Below, one piece after another: positions 35,215-43,808 of a stretch of DNA of 64,000 nucleotides (positions are counted from its first letter, which is position 1; each line of letters opens with the position of its first letter). The notes below the pieces were generated by a model that worked only from the letters and a program-made list of their open reading frames with translations, was not told the DNA's origin and ran no database searches. The DNA is taken from contig FP929003.1 in the NCBI GenBank assembly GCA_000196815.1, forward strand, positions 3,991,501 through 4,055,500. Reading direction: 5' to 3'. The stretch comes from Nitrospira defluvii (lineage in GTDB: Bacteria; Nitrospirota; Nitrospiria; Nitrospirales; Nitrospiraceae). The position numbers and the translations under genes were made by a program.

Positions 35215-35790
35215 ATGAGGCAGTTGCTCTGGTTCTGCTGTCCCGTCTTCCTTCTCTCCGGCTCCCTGCTCTGGGCCGAAGATCTTCCGCTCACCCGCAA
35301 TGTGCCGATTCCGGATTTCCAGAACCGCACCGAGAGCGCAAAGCCTTATAACTTCGACGCCCCGCCCGAAGGCATGTTTCGCCATATCGTGCTCGCCGAA
35401 GGGTTTGATGAGGAGCTCGGATTGCAACGGACCCATGAAATTGTCCCCGTCAGACCGGCCGAACAATTCCCCGCCGGTCCCAAACCGGTTTTCATCGTCT
35501 TCGAACTCCATCAGCATTACCAATCGTTTCAAGTATTTGGGCGCTGCTACCCAGAGGAAGTGGCAGGGTTAGACGGGCGAACCGTGGTCGCTGACGATGC
35601 GATGTACATCGCCTTGGAGGACCAAACCGGCTACCTGAAGCTGTTCCCGGCAGAAGGTGGCTGGAAACCAGGACGGTATAAGGTGGAAATCCATGCCGGT
35701 GAACAGATCAACGACATGAGCCTGATGGGTACCATGCGCTTCACCATCACCGCCTCGTCGGACTCGGGAGCCCCTGCCGGGAGCCGGTAA
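35215..35790 (+). CDS. Exported hypothetical protein, 191 aa
   Basis: Signal peptide MRQLLWFCCPVFLLSGSLLW then AEDLPL. The mature part has PAGPKPVFIVFELHQHYQSF and LKLFPAEGGWKPGRYKVEIH, with alternating strands suggesting a beta-sandwich. TAGAAAGGAG lies further upstream; ATG 35215 is chosen for the signal peptide. No family recognised. Followed by the TSUP gene. Confidence 0.65.
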   Translation: MRQLLWFCCPVFLLSGSLLWAEDLPLTRNVPIPDFQNRTESAKPYNFDAPPEGMFRHIVLAEGFDEELGLQRTHEIVPVRPAEQFPAGPKPVFIVFELHQHYQSFQVFGRCYPEEVAGLDGRTVVADDAMYIALEDQTGYLKLFPAEGGWKPGRYKVEIHAGEQINDMSLMGTMRFTITASSDSGAPAGSR

Positions 35791-35913
35791 CCTACGCCCC
35801 GCCTGTGAACTGATTGACGCCCGCTCCAACGCTGGGCTATACCGGGCTACCGAACCGGGAATCGAGAGCCTATCGGTCGTGGACGTGTGCAGCCCGAGAG
35901 GAGCCTCATCGCC

Positions 35914-36645
35914 GTGCAGTGGGACATTCTTGCGACCATCCTCCTGACGGCCACCATCCAATCTCTCTTTGGCGTGGGAGTGCTCTTGTTCGGGACCCCG
36001 ATTCTGCTCGTGCTCGGCTACGACTTCATCACCGCCCTGACTATCCTCCTCCCGATCTCGTTGACCATCAACCTGCTACAAGTCAGCAAGGACTACCGGC
36101 ACGTCCAGGCGCCGTTCTACCGGCAAGTGCTCACCCTGTCGATTCCCTGCGTGGTGCTGTGTCTCCTACTGGTCACAACACTCAAGCTGAACATCGGCAG
36201 CATTGTCGGACTCTTCTTGATCGTCGCGGCGCTCAAGAGCGTCTATGCGCCATTTAATCGGTTGATCGAGTCGCTGGTGCGATATGAGCGCACCTATTTC
36301 ATCGTGATGGGCATTGTGCACGGCCTGACCAATCTGGGGGGCTCGCTGCTGACGGCCATTATCCACAGCACACCGTACGACAAAGATCAGACCCGCGCCA
36401 CGACTGCCGTGTCCTACGGGACCTTCGCGCTGTTTCAACTCGTCACGTTGGGCGTCTCCCTCGGTCCTTCTGCCATTGCCACGTCCGCCACCGCACTCTA
36501 CATGGCGGTGGGCGTAAGCATGTTCCTGGCTACCGAACTGCTGCTCTATAACAAGATGAGCACCGAACGTTACCGCACCACCTTCGCCGCATTCCTCTTT
36601 TTGTCCGGCACCGCCCTGATCTTCAAGTCCCTCTTTCTCCGCTGA
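35914..36645 (+). CDS. TSUP/TauE-SafE family membrane transporter
   Basis: 243 aa from GTG 35914 (AGGAG ten bases upstream). About seven hydrophobic spans, including ATILLTATIQSLFGVGVLLF, ITALTILLPISLTINLLQ and VVLCLLLVTTLKLNIGSIVG. The TSUP family exports sulfite, sulfoacetate or related anions; the substrate here is unknown. A start at 35887 is also open. Confidence 0.8.
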   Translation: MQWDILATILLTATIQSLFGVGVLLFGTPILLVLGYDFITALTILLPISLTINLLQVSKDYRHVQAPFYRQVLTLSIPCVVLCLLLVTTLKLNIGSIVGLFLIVAALKSVYAPFNRLIESLVRYERTYFIVMGIVHGLTNLGGSLLTAIIHSTPYDKDQTRATTAVSYGTFALFQLVTLGVSLGPSAIATSATALYMAVGVSMFLATELLLYNKMSTERYRTTFAAFLFLSGTALIFKSLFLR

Positions 36646-36897
36646 CCGGATGCGGAAACACTCCGCCGGCGCCGTATACCACCGACAATGGACTGGTCAG
36701 CTGGCGGCCTAGCTCACGCCAAGCCAACGAACATGAGGCCGGGAATCGGGCGATGTGTTGACGAACTACAGAGTCTCGGTCTAGACTTCGCACAGTCCTA
36801 GAAATCCTCAGGTGATGGAGTTCACCGAGAACCGCCGGTCGCGATCCTCGCCTTCGGCTGATAACTCCTACCAGCGCCCAACGCGGTAGGAGTTGCT

Positions 36898-38592
36898 TTG
36901 AACCAGCGCCCCACAACAATCCCGACCTATCCCCAGTATCAGCTGACCAAGGTCCTCCGCGATATCTTCGCGCACCTGAGCACCCTGCTGAAGCTCGAGC
37001 GATCGATCCTGGGCATCATCGCCTCGTATGCGGTGGCCATCGGGTTCTTCCTGCTCTGTGTTCCCATCGCCGTCCAGGAGCTCGTCAGCACGTTCTCCTT
37101 TGCGATGGAACCCCGCATGATCTTTACGCTGGCGCTGTTCGTCGCCAGCTCCCTGACCGGGGTCGCGGCATTCCGTGTGCTGCAAGCCCGCGCCGTGGAA
37201 ACGCTGCAACAGCGGATCTACACCCGCATTGCGATCGGATTTACGCGTCTCCTCCCCCGCCTCCGCGACGATACATTCGCCACGCCGCAAGCCTATCGGT
37301 TCATGGAGGCCGACCTGCTGACCCGGGCATTGGTAGCCATGGTGGCGGATCTGTTCAATGTCGCCGTGGTCGGTACCATCGGGGTGACCATGCTGATCCT
37401 GTTTCACCCCTTCTTTCTCCTCTACATTCTGTTGCTGATCCTTGGCTTTGTGGGATTACTGACTCTTTTCGGGCGCGGCGGCTTCTTCATCACCCTGGAA
37501 ATGTCCCGGCTCCACTACGACATTTTCGGGTGGATTCAGAACATCGCGCACAATCTCCCCCATCTGCGGGCCGCCGGCGACAGCCCGTATCTGCTTGAAC
37601 GAACCGATGCACTGACCCGCGGCTATGCCAGAATTCGACAGCGCCGATCCGACACGCTCACGGGCCGTCAATACAAGGCCGCGGCCCTCTGGCAAGTCGT
37701 CGGCCATAGCGGGCTACTGATCACCGCCGGACTCCTCGTGGTGGACGGACAACTCACCGTGGGGCAATTCGCCGCCGCCGAGGTGTTGGTCGGCAACCTT
37801 CTGGTCAACATGGATACCTTGGCCCGGCGAATGGTCGCGATGTTTTTCACCTTCGTGTCCTGTCGGGAGATGGCCGCGGTGTTCTCCCTGCCCACAGAAG
37901 AGGACGGCGCGAAGGAAGACGTGCCGGCGGCACAGTTTGGAGCCGTCGGCATCCGTCTGACGTGCCGGAACCTCTCGCATACCGGCCCGGATGGCGCACC
38001 GATCTTTCAGAACGTGTCCCTCGATGTCGCCCCGGGGGAGAAGGTGGCCGTCCTCTGCAGCACAAACAACGCAAAGACCGCTCTGGCCAAGATCCTGGCT
38101 GGATTGCACCCGCCGGCTGCCGGCTTCGTCCGGTACAACGATATGAATCTGGTAGAGGTGAAACGCGATTCGATCAGTCGGGTTCGCGGACTCGTCCTCG
38201 ATTCCCATCCCACACTGCTGGACGGCACGCTGGAAGACAACATCACACTTGGCCGGCCCACGATCGACTATCAAGACCTCCAATGGGCGCTCCGGTTTGT
38301 GGAACTGGATCACGACATCGATGCGCTGCCGCAGGGCCTGAACACCCGCGTGTCCAGCCTGGAAACCAATCTCTCCATGAGTCAGATCCTGCGGCTCCTC
38401 GTGGCCCGCGCGATTGTGATACGGCCGCAACTGCTGATCTTCGACGGCACGCTCCACAACATGCTGCCCGCCACGCGGGAGGTGCTGCTTCGCCGTCTCT
38501 GCGCCAAAGACGAGCCCTGGTCGGTCATCTTCCTGTCCAACGATCCGAACTTCTCTGCCTTCGTTGACCGTCGGATCTCACTCGACTCGTGA
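36898..38592 (+). CDS. ABC-exporter-like protein with degenerate ATPase motifs
   Basis: 564 aa from TTG 36898 (TAGGAG five bases upstream). Residues 30-330 form an ABC-exporter membrane domain (six spans). Residues about 355-564 are an ABC-type nucleotide-binding domain in which each catalytic motif is altered. Walker A is CSTNNAKTA instead of GxxGxGK[ST]. The Q-loop position reads VLDSHPTLLDGT. The signature is LSMSQ, Walker B is LLIFDGTL without the catalytic Glu, and the switch His is Asn (FLSND). The frame is intact, so it looks like a functional pseudo-ABC rather than a dead gene. A GT2/ArnT-like operon follows. Confidence 0.85.
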   Translation: MNQRPTTIPTYPQYQLTKVLRDIFAHLSTLLKLERSILGIIASYAVAIGFFLLCVPIAVQELVSTFSFAMEPRMIFTLALFVASSLTGVAAFRVLQARAVETLQQRIYTRIAIGFTRLLPRLRDDTFATPQAYRFMEADLLTRALVAMVADLFNVAVVGTIGVTMLILFHPFFLLYILLLILGFVGLLTLFGRGGFFITLEMSRLHYDIFGWIQNIAHNLPHLRAAGDSPYLLERTDALTRGYARIRQRRSDTLTGRQYKAAALWQVVGHSGLLITAGLLVVDGQLTVGQFAAAEVLVGNLLVNMDTLARRMVAMFFTFVSCREMAAVFSLPTEEDGAKEDVPAAQFGAVGIRLTCRNLSHTGPDGAPIFQNVSLDVAPGEKVAVLCSTNNAKTALAKILAGLHPPAAGFVRYNDMNLVEVKRDSISRVRGLVLDSHPTLLDGTLEDNITLGRPTIDYQDLQWALRFVELDHDIDALPQGLNTRVSSLETNLSMSQILRLLVARAIVIRPQLLIFDGTLHNMLPATREVLLRRLCAKDEPWSVIFLSNDPNFSAFVDRRISLDS

Positions 38593-38715
38593 GCGCGGCC
38601 ACACATCCTGAGACGGAACCCTGGACGGAACCGTTTGACCACCCCTCCATGCGTTTTGTAGAATGGGCGCCGTGCACACCGACAAACCGCTGCGTGAAGG
38701 AACTGTTCCCGCTCC

Positions 38716-39489
38716 ATGACTGTGACCCGCCCATGGGCCTCCGTAGTCATCCCTATCAAGGATGAGCGCGACAATCTGATGCCCTTGACAGAACAGCTCG
38801 TGAAGGTCTTGGACGCCCGGGAGGAGTCACGATCGGCCCCATTCGAGTTGATCTTCATCGACGACGGCAGTTCGGACGGCAGTTCGGAGGTGCTCGACAG
38901 TCTGGTAGCCCGATACCGCACAGTAAAAGTGTTTCACTTCGACCGGAACTACGGCCAGTCGGCGGCCTTCGATGCCGGATTCAAGCGGTCGACAGGGGAA
39001 CTGGTGATGACCATCGACGGCGACCTGCAAAACGATCCGGCGGATATCGCCACACTGCTTCCGCACATCAAGACCTTCGACCTCGTCTGCGGCTGGCGCA
39101 AAGATCGCCACGACAACCTCACACGCAAGATTTCCTCCCGCATTGCCAACAGCGTCCGCAGCGCCGTCACCGGTGATCGCGTGCACGACACCGGGTGCTC
39201 GCTCAAGCTGTTTCGCCGCGCGGTGGTGGAAAAAATGCAACTCTTCGAGGGCATGCACCGGTTCTTTCCCGCCCTCGCCTTGATGCATGGGTTCACCGTG
39301 ACCGAGGTACCGGTGCGCCACTATCCACGCACCCGGGGCACCTCGAAATACGGCGTGGGCAACCGCCTCTTCAAAGGCCTCTACGACCTGGTGGCCGTGC
39401 GATGGATGCAGCACCGTTGCTTACGCTACCAATATCGGACCGCCGCGACGACATCCTCGCCTTCGCCATCGGCCCCCACACGATTATGA
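38716..39489 (+). CDS. Family 2 glycosyltransferase (ArnC/DPM1-like)
   Basis: 257 aa: WASVVIPIKDERDNLMPL, ELIFIDDGSSDGSSEVLD, DRNYGQSAAFDAGFK and MTIDGDLQNDPADI carry the DxD-type and nucleotide-binding motifs. HRFFPALALMHGF and RHYPRTRGTSKYGVGNRL are the conserved end. Transfers a sugar from a nucleotide donor to a lipid carrier such as undecaprenyl phosphate. Its TGA overlaps the next ATG (ATGA). Likely makes the donor for the ArnT-like enzyme two genes on. Confidence 0.88.
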   Translation: MTVTRPWASVVIPIKDERDNLMPLTEQLVKVLDAREESRSAPFELIFIDDGSSDGSSEVLDSLVARYRTVKVFHFDRNYGQSAAFDAGFKRSTGELVMTIDGDLQNDPADIATLLPHIKTFDLVCGWRKDRHDNLTRKISSRIANSVRSAVTGDRVHDTGCSLKLFRRAVVEKMQLFEGMHRFFPALALMHGFTVTEVPVRHYPRTRGTSKYGVGNRLFKGLYDLVAVRWMQHRCLRYQYRTAATTSSPSPSAPTRL

Positions 39490-39785
39490 CACTCGACACC
39501 ATCTGGCTGATTATCGGATTCCTGGGGCAGGGGATCTTCTTTATGCGCTGGGTCGTCCAGTGGATCGCCTCCGAGCGTCATGCGGAAAGTCGCGTGCCGA
39601 CCGCCTTCTGGTACATGAGTATGATCGGCGGGCTGATTACGTTGGCCTATGCGATCTATCGGCAGGATCCGGTGTTCATCGCCGGACAGAGCATCGGCAG
39701 TATCGTCTATCTCCGCAACCTCATGCTGATTCACCGTCCCAGCCAAGCCGAGTCCGGCTCGGCATCTCCGGCGACCAAATCCTAA
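39486..39785 (+). CDS. Lipid-A biosynthesis N-terminal domain protein
   Basis: 99 aa with three spans: IWLIIGFLGQGIFFMRWVVQ, WYMSMIGGLITLAYAIYRQD, FIAGQSIGSIVYLRNLMLIH. This is the LAB_N domain found at the start of some lipid-A enzymes and as a stand-alone partner of GT2 and GT39 enzymes. ATGA overlap with the GT2 gene and TAATG overlap with the next gene mark tight coupling. Confidence 0.85.
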   Translation: MTLDTIWLIIGFLGQGIFFMRWVVQWIASERHAESRVPTAFWYMSMIGGLITLAYAIYRQDPVFIAGQSIGSIVYLRNLMLIHRPSQAESGSASPATKS

Positions 39786-41584
39786 TGGAACTTCACATGA
39801 ACGGACAGCACCCGTCCTCGCAGACGCCGGCGCAGGCCGACCGATCGGTCCAACCGCTGGCGCTCATCCTCTTGCTGGCGCTCGCCGCCGTGCTCTTTTT
39901 CGTTGGTCTCGGCGCGCTCGGGTTGACCGATCGAGATGAAGGGCGCAACGCCGAAGCCGGCCGCGAGATGTACGAAACGGGCAACTACATCAGCCCCACC
40001 TTCAATTACGAACCGCGCTTCGCCAAACCGGTCTTCGTCTACTGGCTGATGACGCTCTCGTATCACGCCTTCGGGGTGAACGAATTCGCCGCACGATTCC
40101 CGTCGGCCCTCTTCGGCGTCGGATTGATCCTGCTCCAATATCTCTTTCTGACACGCTGCCGGGGGCCGGTGGTGGGCCTCTTCGGCGCGGCCATGCTGTT
40201 ACTAAACCTGGAAATCATCGGCCTCAGCCGGATGGCGCTCACCGACAGCGTGCTGATCTTCTTTACGACCCTGTCCCTCTACGGCTTCTGGCTGGGTTTA
40301 TATGGGGAAGGCCGCGAACGCCACTACCTGTGGTTCTTCTACATCGGCATGGCGCTCGCGACCCTGACGAAGGGCCCGATCGGTTTTCTCATTCCCATGC
40401 TGGCCGTGGGGTTGTACCTGTGGCTCACCCGCTCCTGGTCACTCTTTTGGCGTCAGGGGTTTCCCATTCCCGGCCTCGTATTGTTTCTGCTCCTGGCGTT
40501 ACCCTGGTACTTGATGATGCTGAACATCCATGGACAGCGATATACGACCTCGGCGCAGGGCGACACGATCGGCCGGTTCTTCGGCACCATGGAAGGGCAC
40601 GGCGGCACGCTGGTCTTTTATCTCCCCGTGTTCCTGCTTGGATTTTTCCCCTGGAGCGGCCTGCTGCCCTTCGCCTGGTACCAGGCCTATCGCAGCTGGA
40701 AGGACTCGAAACAATCCGGCGCACTGCCTCCCCTTCAGAGCTCAGTTTCGGATGTCCAGTCCTCGCCTTATGCGCTCGAATGGTTCACCGCTGTTTGGGT
40801 GCTGGGCGGATTGGTCTTTTTCAGCCTGTCCTCAACCCGGTTGCCACATTACATCGGTCCCTTGTTTCCTGCGGCGGCGATCTTGACGGCGTCCTACTGG
40901 AACCGCTGCGTGACCGATCAGGCCACTCCCGGGCTGCGCGCTGCGATCCACACCATCACCGCGGTGGGCTCTTTCCTGGCTTTGGCCTTTGCTTTATTGC
41001 CGCCCATCTATGCCAAGTTCGCAGGAAAGCTGATCGATGAATTCCCCCTTGCGGGGCAGGTGACACTCGGACCGGGCCCCTATACCGTCGCCTCCATCTT
41101 TCTGGTGGGCATGGGTCTCATCGCCTACTTCGGATTCAGCGAAACGAGACGACCGGCCGTGTTCTGGGTCGCCGGCGGATCGCTGGCTCTCGTCGTCCTC
41201 GCGACCACACAGTTGATCTTCCCACTGGTGCACCACTTTGTGATCGAACCGCCCCAGCAACTCGCCGAGGTCGCAGGCGTCAATCTCGGGCCCAACGATC
41301 GGTTGATCCTCTACGGGCAACCACGCCCCTCCTTGGTGTTCTATGCGAAGCGGAAAGCCATTGTCGTCCCGAAAAATGAGGAGGCGAACATCAAGCCCTA
41401 TCTGACGCAGCCGGGACGCACAATGATTCTCCTCCCGGCGGCGCTTCGAAACAGGCTGCCGTTCGAAACCATGGACTACCCGGTTCTGCTCGAACGATAC
41501 GGCTACATCCTGCTGGCCAACCAATCGCTGATCCATGTGCCGGAAGAGGCGGAGCAGCCGCCGGTTCGCATTCCAGGGCACTGA
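39785..41584 (+). CDS. Family 39 glycosyltransferase, ArnT-like
   Basis: 599 aa. LTDRDEGRNAEAGREMYETG is the family's Asp-Glu loop in the first periplasmic segment. PTFNYEPRFAKPVFVYWLM and about 11-12 spans follow, then a soluble C-terminal part (from about residue 480). ArnT-type enzymes move a sugar from a lipid carrier to lipid A or another acceptor outside the membrane. ATG overlaps the preceding TAA. With GT2 and the LAB_N protein it forms a lipid-linked sugar pathway. Confidence 0.88.
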   Translation: MELHMNGQHPSSQTPAQADRSVQPLALILLLALAAVLFFVGLGALGLTDRDEGRNAEAGREMYETGNYISPTFNYEPRFAKPVFVYWLMTLSYHAFGVNEFAARFPSALFGVGLILLQYLFLTRCRGPVVGLFGAAMLLLNLEIIGLSRMALTDSVLIFFTTLSLYGFWLGLYGEGRERHYLWFFYIGMALATLTKGPIGFLIPMLAVGLYLWLTRSWSLFWRQGFPIPGLVLFLLLALPWYLMMLNIHGQRYTTSAQGDTIGRFFGTMEGHGGTLVFYLPVFLLGFFPWSGLLPFAWYQAYRSWKDSKQSGALPPLQSSVSDVQSSPYALEWFTAVWVLGGLVFFSLSSTRLPHYIGPLFPAAAILTASYWNRCVTDQATPGLRAAIHTITAVGSFLALAFALLPPIYAKFAGKLIDEFPLAGQVTLGPGPYTVASIFLVGMGLIAYFGFSETRRPAVFWVAGGSLALVVLATTQLIFPLVHHFVIEPPQQLAEVAGVNLGPNDRLILYGQPRPSLVFYAKRKAIVVPKNEEANIKPYLTQPGRTMILLPAALRNRLPFETMDYPVLLERYGYILLANQSLIHVPEEAEQPPVRIPGH

Positions 41585-41592
41585 CCCATTCC

Positions 41593-42678
41593 CTACTGCA
41601 ACGGCACGAGCCCTTTACACGCCTGGATCACGACCACAGCAGCCATGAGTCCTGCCACATAAAGGATGTGCCGGGATGAGGAAGGCGGCGCGACCGAGCA
41701 CCGATCCGCGCAGCCGACTCTCCCGTTCCATCGTGCGAAGCACACTAGTCCGGCCAACCCGATCACGACCGGTGCTCCGGTCACGACACCTAACCCCAAT
41801 CCGACCAGACTTTCTGCCGCTGCGACTCTCGTGACATTGCCGTCACCGGCCGGATTCCGACGTCCTGCCATTCGCAACGCCACACCTCCAGCCAGCAGCA
41901 TGATTCCGGACGCAAGCAGGATGTGATCCGTCAGCGGGTCGACGATACGGTGCGTGAGCACCCAGAAGAGACCTGTCAGCGACAAGACCACCGGAGCGAT
42001 GCGGACGAGCGCCTGCGCACAGGACCGTCCCCACCAACGCAGCGGGCCATTGAAGATCGAGCCCACCACAAACCCCAACACCATGCCGGCCACGACGTCA
42101 CCCGGGAAATGGGAGCCCCGCCAAACCCGGCTGGCCGCAACCCACGCGGCCAGGGCAAACGGCAGCCATCGGAACCGGGGTAATGCCCGCGCCAACACCG
42201 TCACCACGGCCACAGTAGCAGAAGTATGGCCGGACGGAAACGAATCCAGCCCCGAATCCAGCGATGGCCACCATTGCCACCCTCCCGAATGAGTCAGTCT
42301 GGGCCTCGGTCGTCCGATGATGTGCTTCAGACCGTTCACCAAAATCGCCACCACCCCGTGCGCCAGGAGACTATCCAAGGCCACCCGCATGAGTGCGCGG
42401 CGCTTCAGAAAATATCCGGCCGCTAAGAGGAGCCCACTGATGGTGACGAGGGTCCCGCCATTGCCGAGCTTCTCGCCCAGATCTCCAAGCGATTGGAGCG
42501 CCGACAGATTGTGCGACCGGAGAAACCAGAGGATGGGAATATCGATGTGAAACAGAGCGGCAAACGAACCAAGCAAGGCGCCCACGGAGAGCACGACCGC
42601 CGGCATCGGCAGGCAGGCCGGTGGTGGTTCAGGCTGCGCCGGTTGCGGCGCAGCCGACCCGTCACCTGGTTCAATCAT
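41593..42678 (-). CDS. PAP2-type membrane phosphatase
   Basis: 361 aa from ATG 42678, whose ATGA overlaps the upstream stop. The acid-phosphatase motifs are KHIIGRPRPRL, FPSGHTSATVAVV and SRVWRGSHFPGDVVAGMVLG. There are several membrane spans, and the C-terminus adds about 150 residues with further hydrophobic stretches. Likely an undecaprenyl-pyrophosphate or lipid phosphate phosphatase. Convergent with the ArnT-like gene. Confidence 0.88.
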   Translation of the reverse strand: MIEPGDGSAAPQPAQPEPPPACLPMPAVVLSVGALLGSFAALFHIDIPILWFLRSHNLSALQSLGDLGEKLGNGGTLVTISGLLLAAGYFLKRRALMRVALDSLLAHGVVAILVNGLKHIIGRPRPRLTHSGGWQWWPSLDSGLDSFPSGHTSATVAVVTVLARALPRFRWLPFALAAWVAASRVWRGSHFPGDVVAGMVLGFVVGSIFNGPLRWWGRSCAQALVRIAPVVLSLTGLFWVLTHRIVDPLTDHILLASGIMLLAGGVALRMAGRRNPAGDGNVTRVAAAESLVGLGLGVVTGAPVVIGLAGLVCFARWNGRVGCADRCSVAPPSSSRHILYVAGLMAAVVVIQACKGLVPLQ

Positions 42679-43808
42679 GGAACCCAATCGGCGAGAAACA
42701 CATTAAACTCTCCGGGCTCTTTCGCGTGCCGATCCGATACCCAGACAAGCATCTTCCCGTCCGGCGAGAACATGGGAAAGCTGTTGAACTGTCCATCGAA
42801 GGTCAACCGCTCCTGCCCGGAACCGTCCTCGGTGACGAGATAGAGGTGAAACTCCGGTCGCCCCGCTGCGTTCCGCGTCTCCACATTCGACGCAAAAATC
42901 ACCCGATGGCCGTCGGGATGGAAAAAGGGCGAAAAGTTTGAAGCGCCGTTATTCGTCACCTGCTGCTTATTCGATCCGTCGGCATTCATGATAAAAATTT
43001 CAAGCCGCCCGGGCTCCACAAGATTTTGAGCGAGCAGCGCCTTGTACTGATCCAGCTCTTCCTGATTGCTCGGATGTTGCGCGCGATACACAATCCGCTT
43101 GCTGTCGGGAGAGAAAAACGCGCCACCGTCGTAGCCAATCTCTTGCGTCAGTCGACGGGGGTGGGTCCCATCCAGATCCATGGCGTAGATGTCCAGATCC
43201 CCGTCGCGCATGGAGGTCCAGACGATCGACTTGCCGTTGGGAGAGACCGTGGCCTCGGCATCGTACCCCGGCGTGTTCGTCAAACGTTGGGGGTCCAACC
43301 CGTCGATCCTCACGGAAAAGAGATCGTAGTCATCCAACGCCCAGCGATAGGCCCCACCGTCACGCTTCGGCTTCGGAGGACAGTTGGGACCTCGCAGATG
43401 GGTGGACGAGTACAACACACGCCTATCGCCGGGGAAGAAATAGCCGCAGGTCGTGGTCCCGGAACCGGTGCTGACCATCCGAATCTTTTCGCTCCCGAGA
43501 TCCATCACGTACATTTGATAACAGCCGAGTGGGATATCGGACGGATGCATCGCCGCAGCAAACGTGTCTTTCATCCAATTGTTCGTGGACTGAAAGATCA
43601 GTTTATTCCCGCTGAATGAGAAATAGGCCTCGGCATTTTGTCGGCCGAATGTGAGTTGCCGGATATTCGTCAGATGCCGCTCGGCCGAGGCAGACACTTT
43701 CGCCGGTGGCTGCGCAGGCCTTGGCTCGGCCGCTCCCGCCGACACCGTTGAAGCGGCGACCAGCGCGAGCCCCAACATTCCGATCATCACCGTCTTAACG
43801 TGTTTCAA
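42675..43808 (-). CDS. Exported PD40/TolB-like beta-propeller protein
   Basis: 377 aa from TTG 43808, signal MIGMLGLALVAASTVSA. Repeats such as YDAEATVSPNGKSIVWTSMR, YDGGAFFSPDSKRIVYRAQH and FNSFPMFSPDGKMLVWVSDR are PD40 blades of a TolB/DPP4-N-like propeller. A substrate-binding or scaffolding role is likely; no peptidase domain is present. It overlaps the upstream M1-type gene by 14 bases and the PAP2 gene by 4. Confidence 0.85.
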   Translation of the reverse strand: MKHVKTVMIGMLGLALVAASTVSAGAAEPRPAQPPAKVSASAERHLTNIRQLTFGRQNAEAYFSFSGNKLIFQSTNNWMKDTFAAAMHPSDIPLGCYQMYVMDLGSEKIRMVSTGSGTTTCGYFFPGDRRVLYSSTHLRGPNCPPKPKRDGGAYRWALDDYDLFSVRIDGLDPQRLTNTPGYDAEATVSPNGKSIVWTSMRDGDLDIYAMDLDGTHPRRLTQEIGYDGGAFFSPDSKRIVYRAQHPSNQEELDQYKALLAQNLVEPGRLEIFIMNADGSNKQQVTNNGASNFSPFFHPDGHRVIFASNVETRNAAGRPEFHLYLVTEDGSGQERLTFDGQFNSFPMFSPDGKMLVWVSDRHAKEPGEFNVFLADWVP

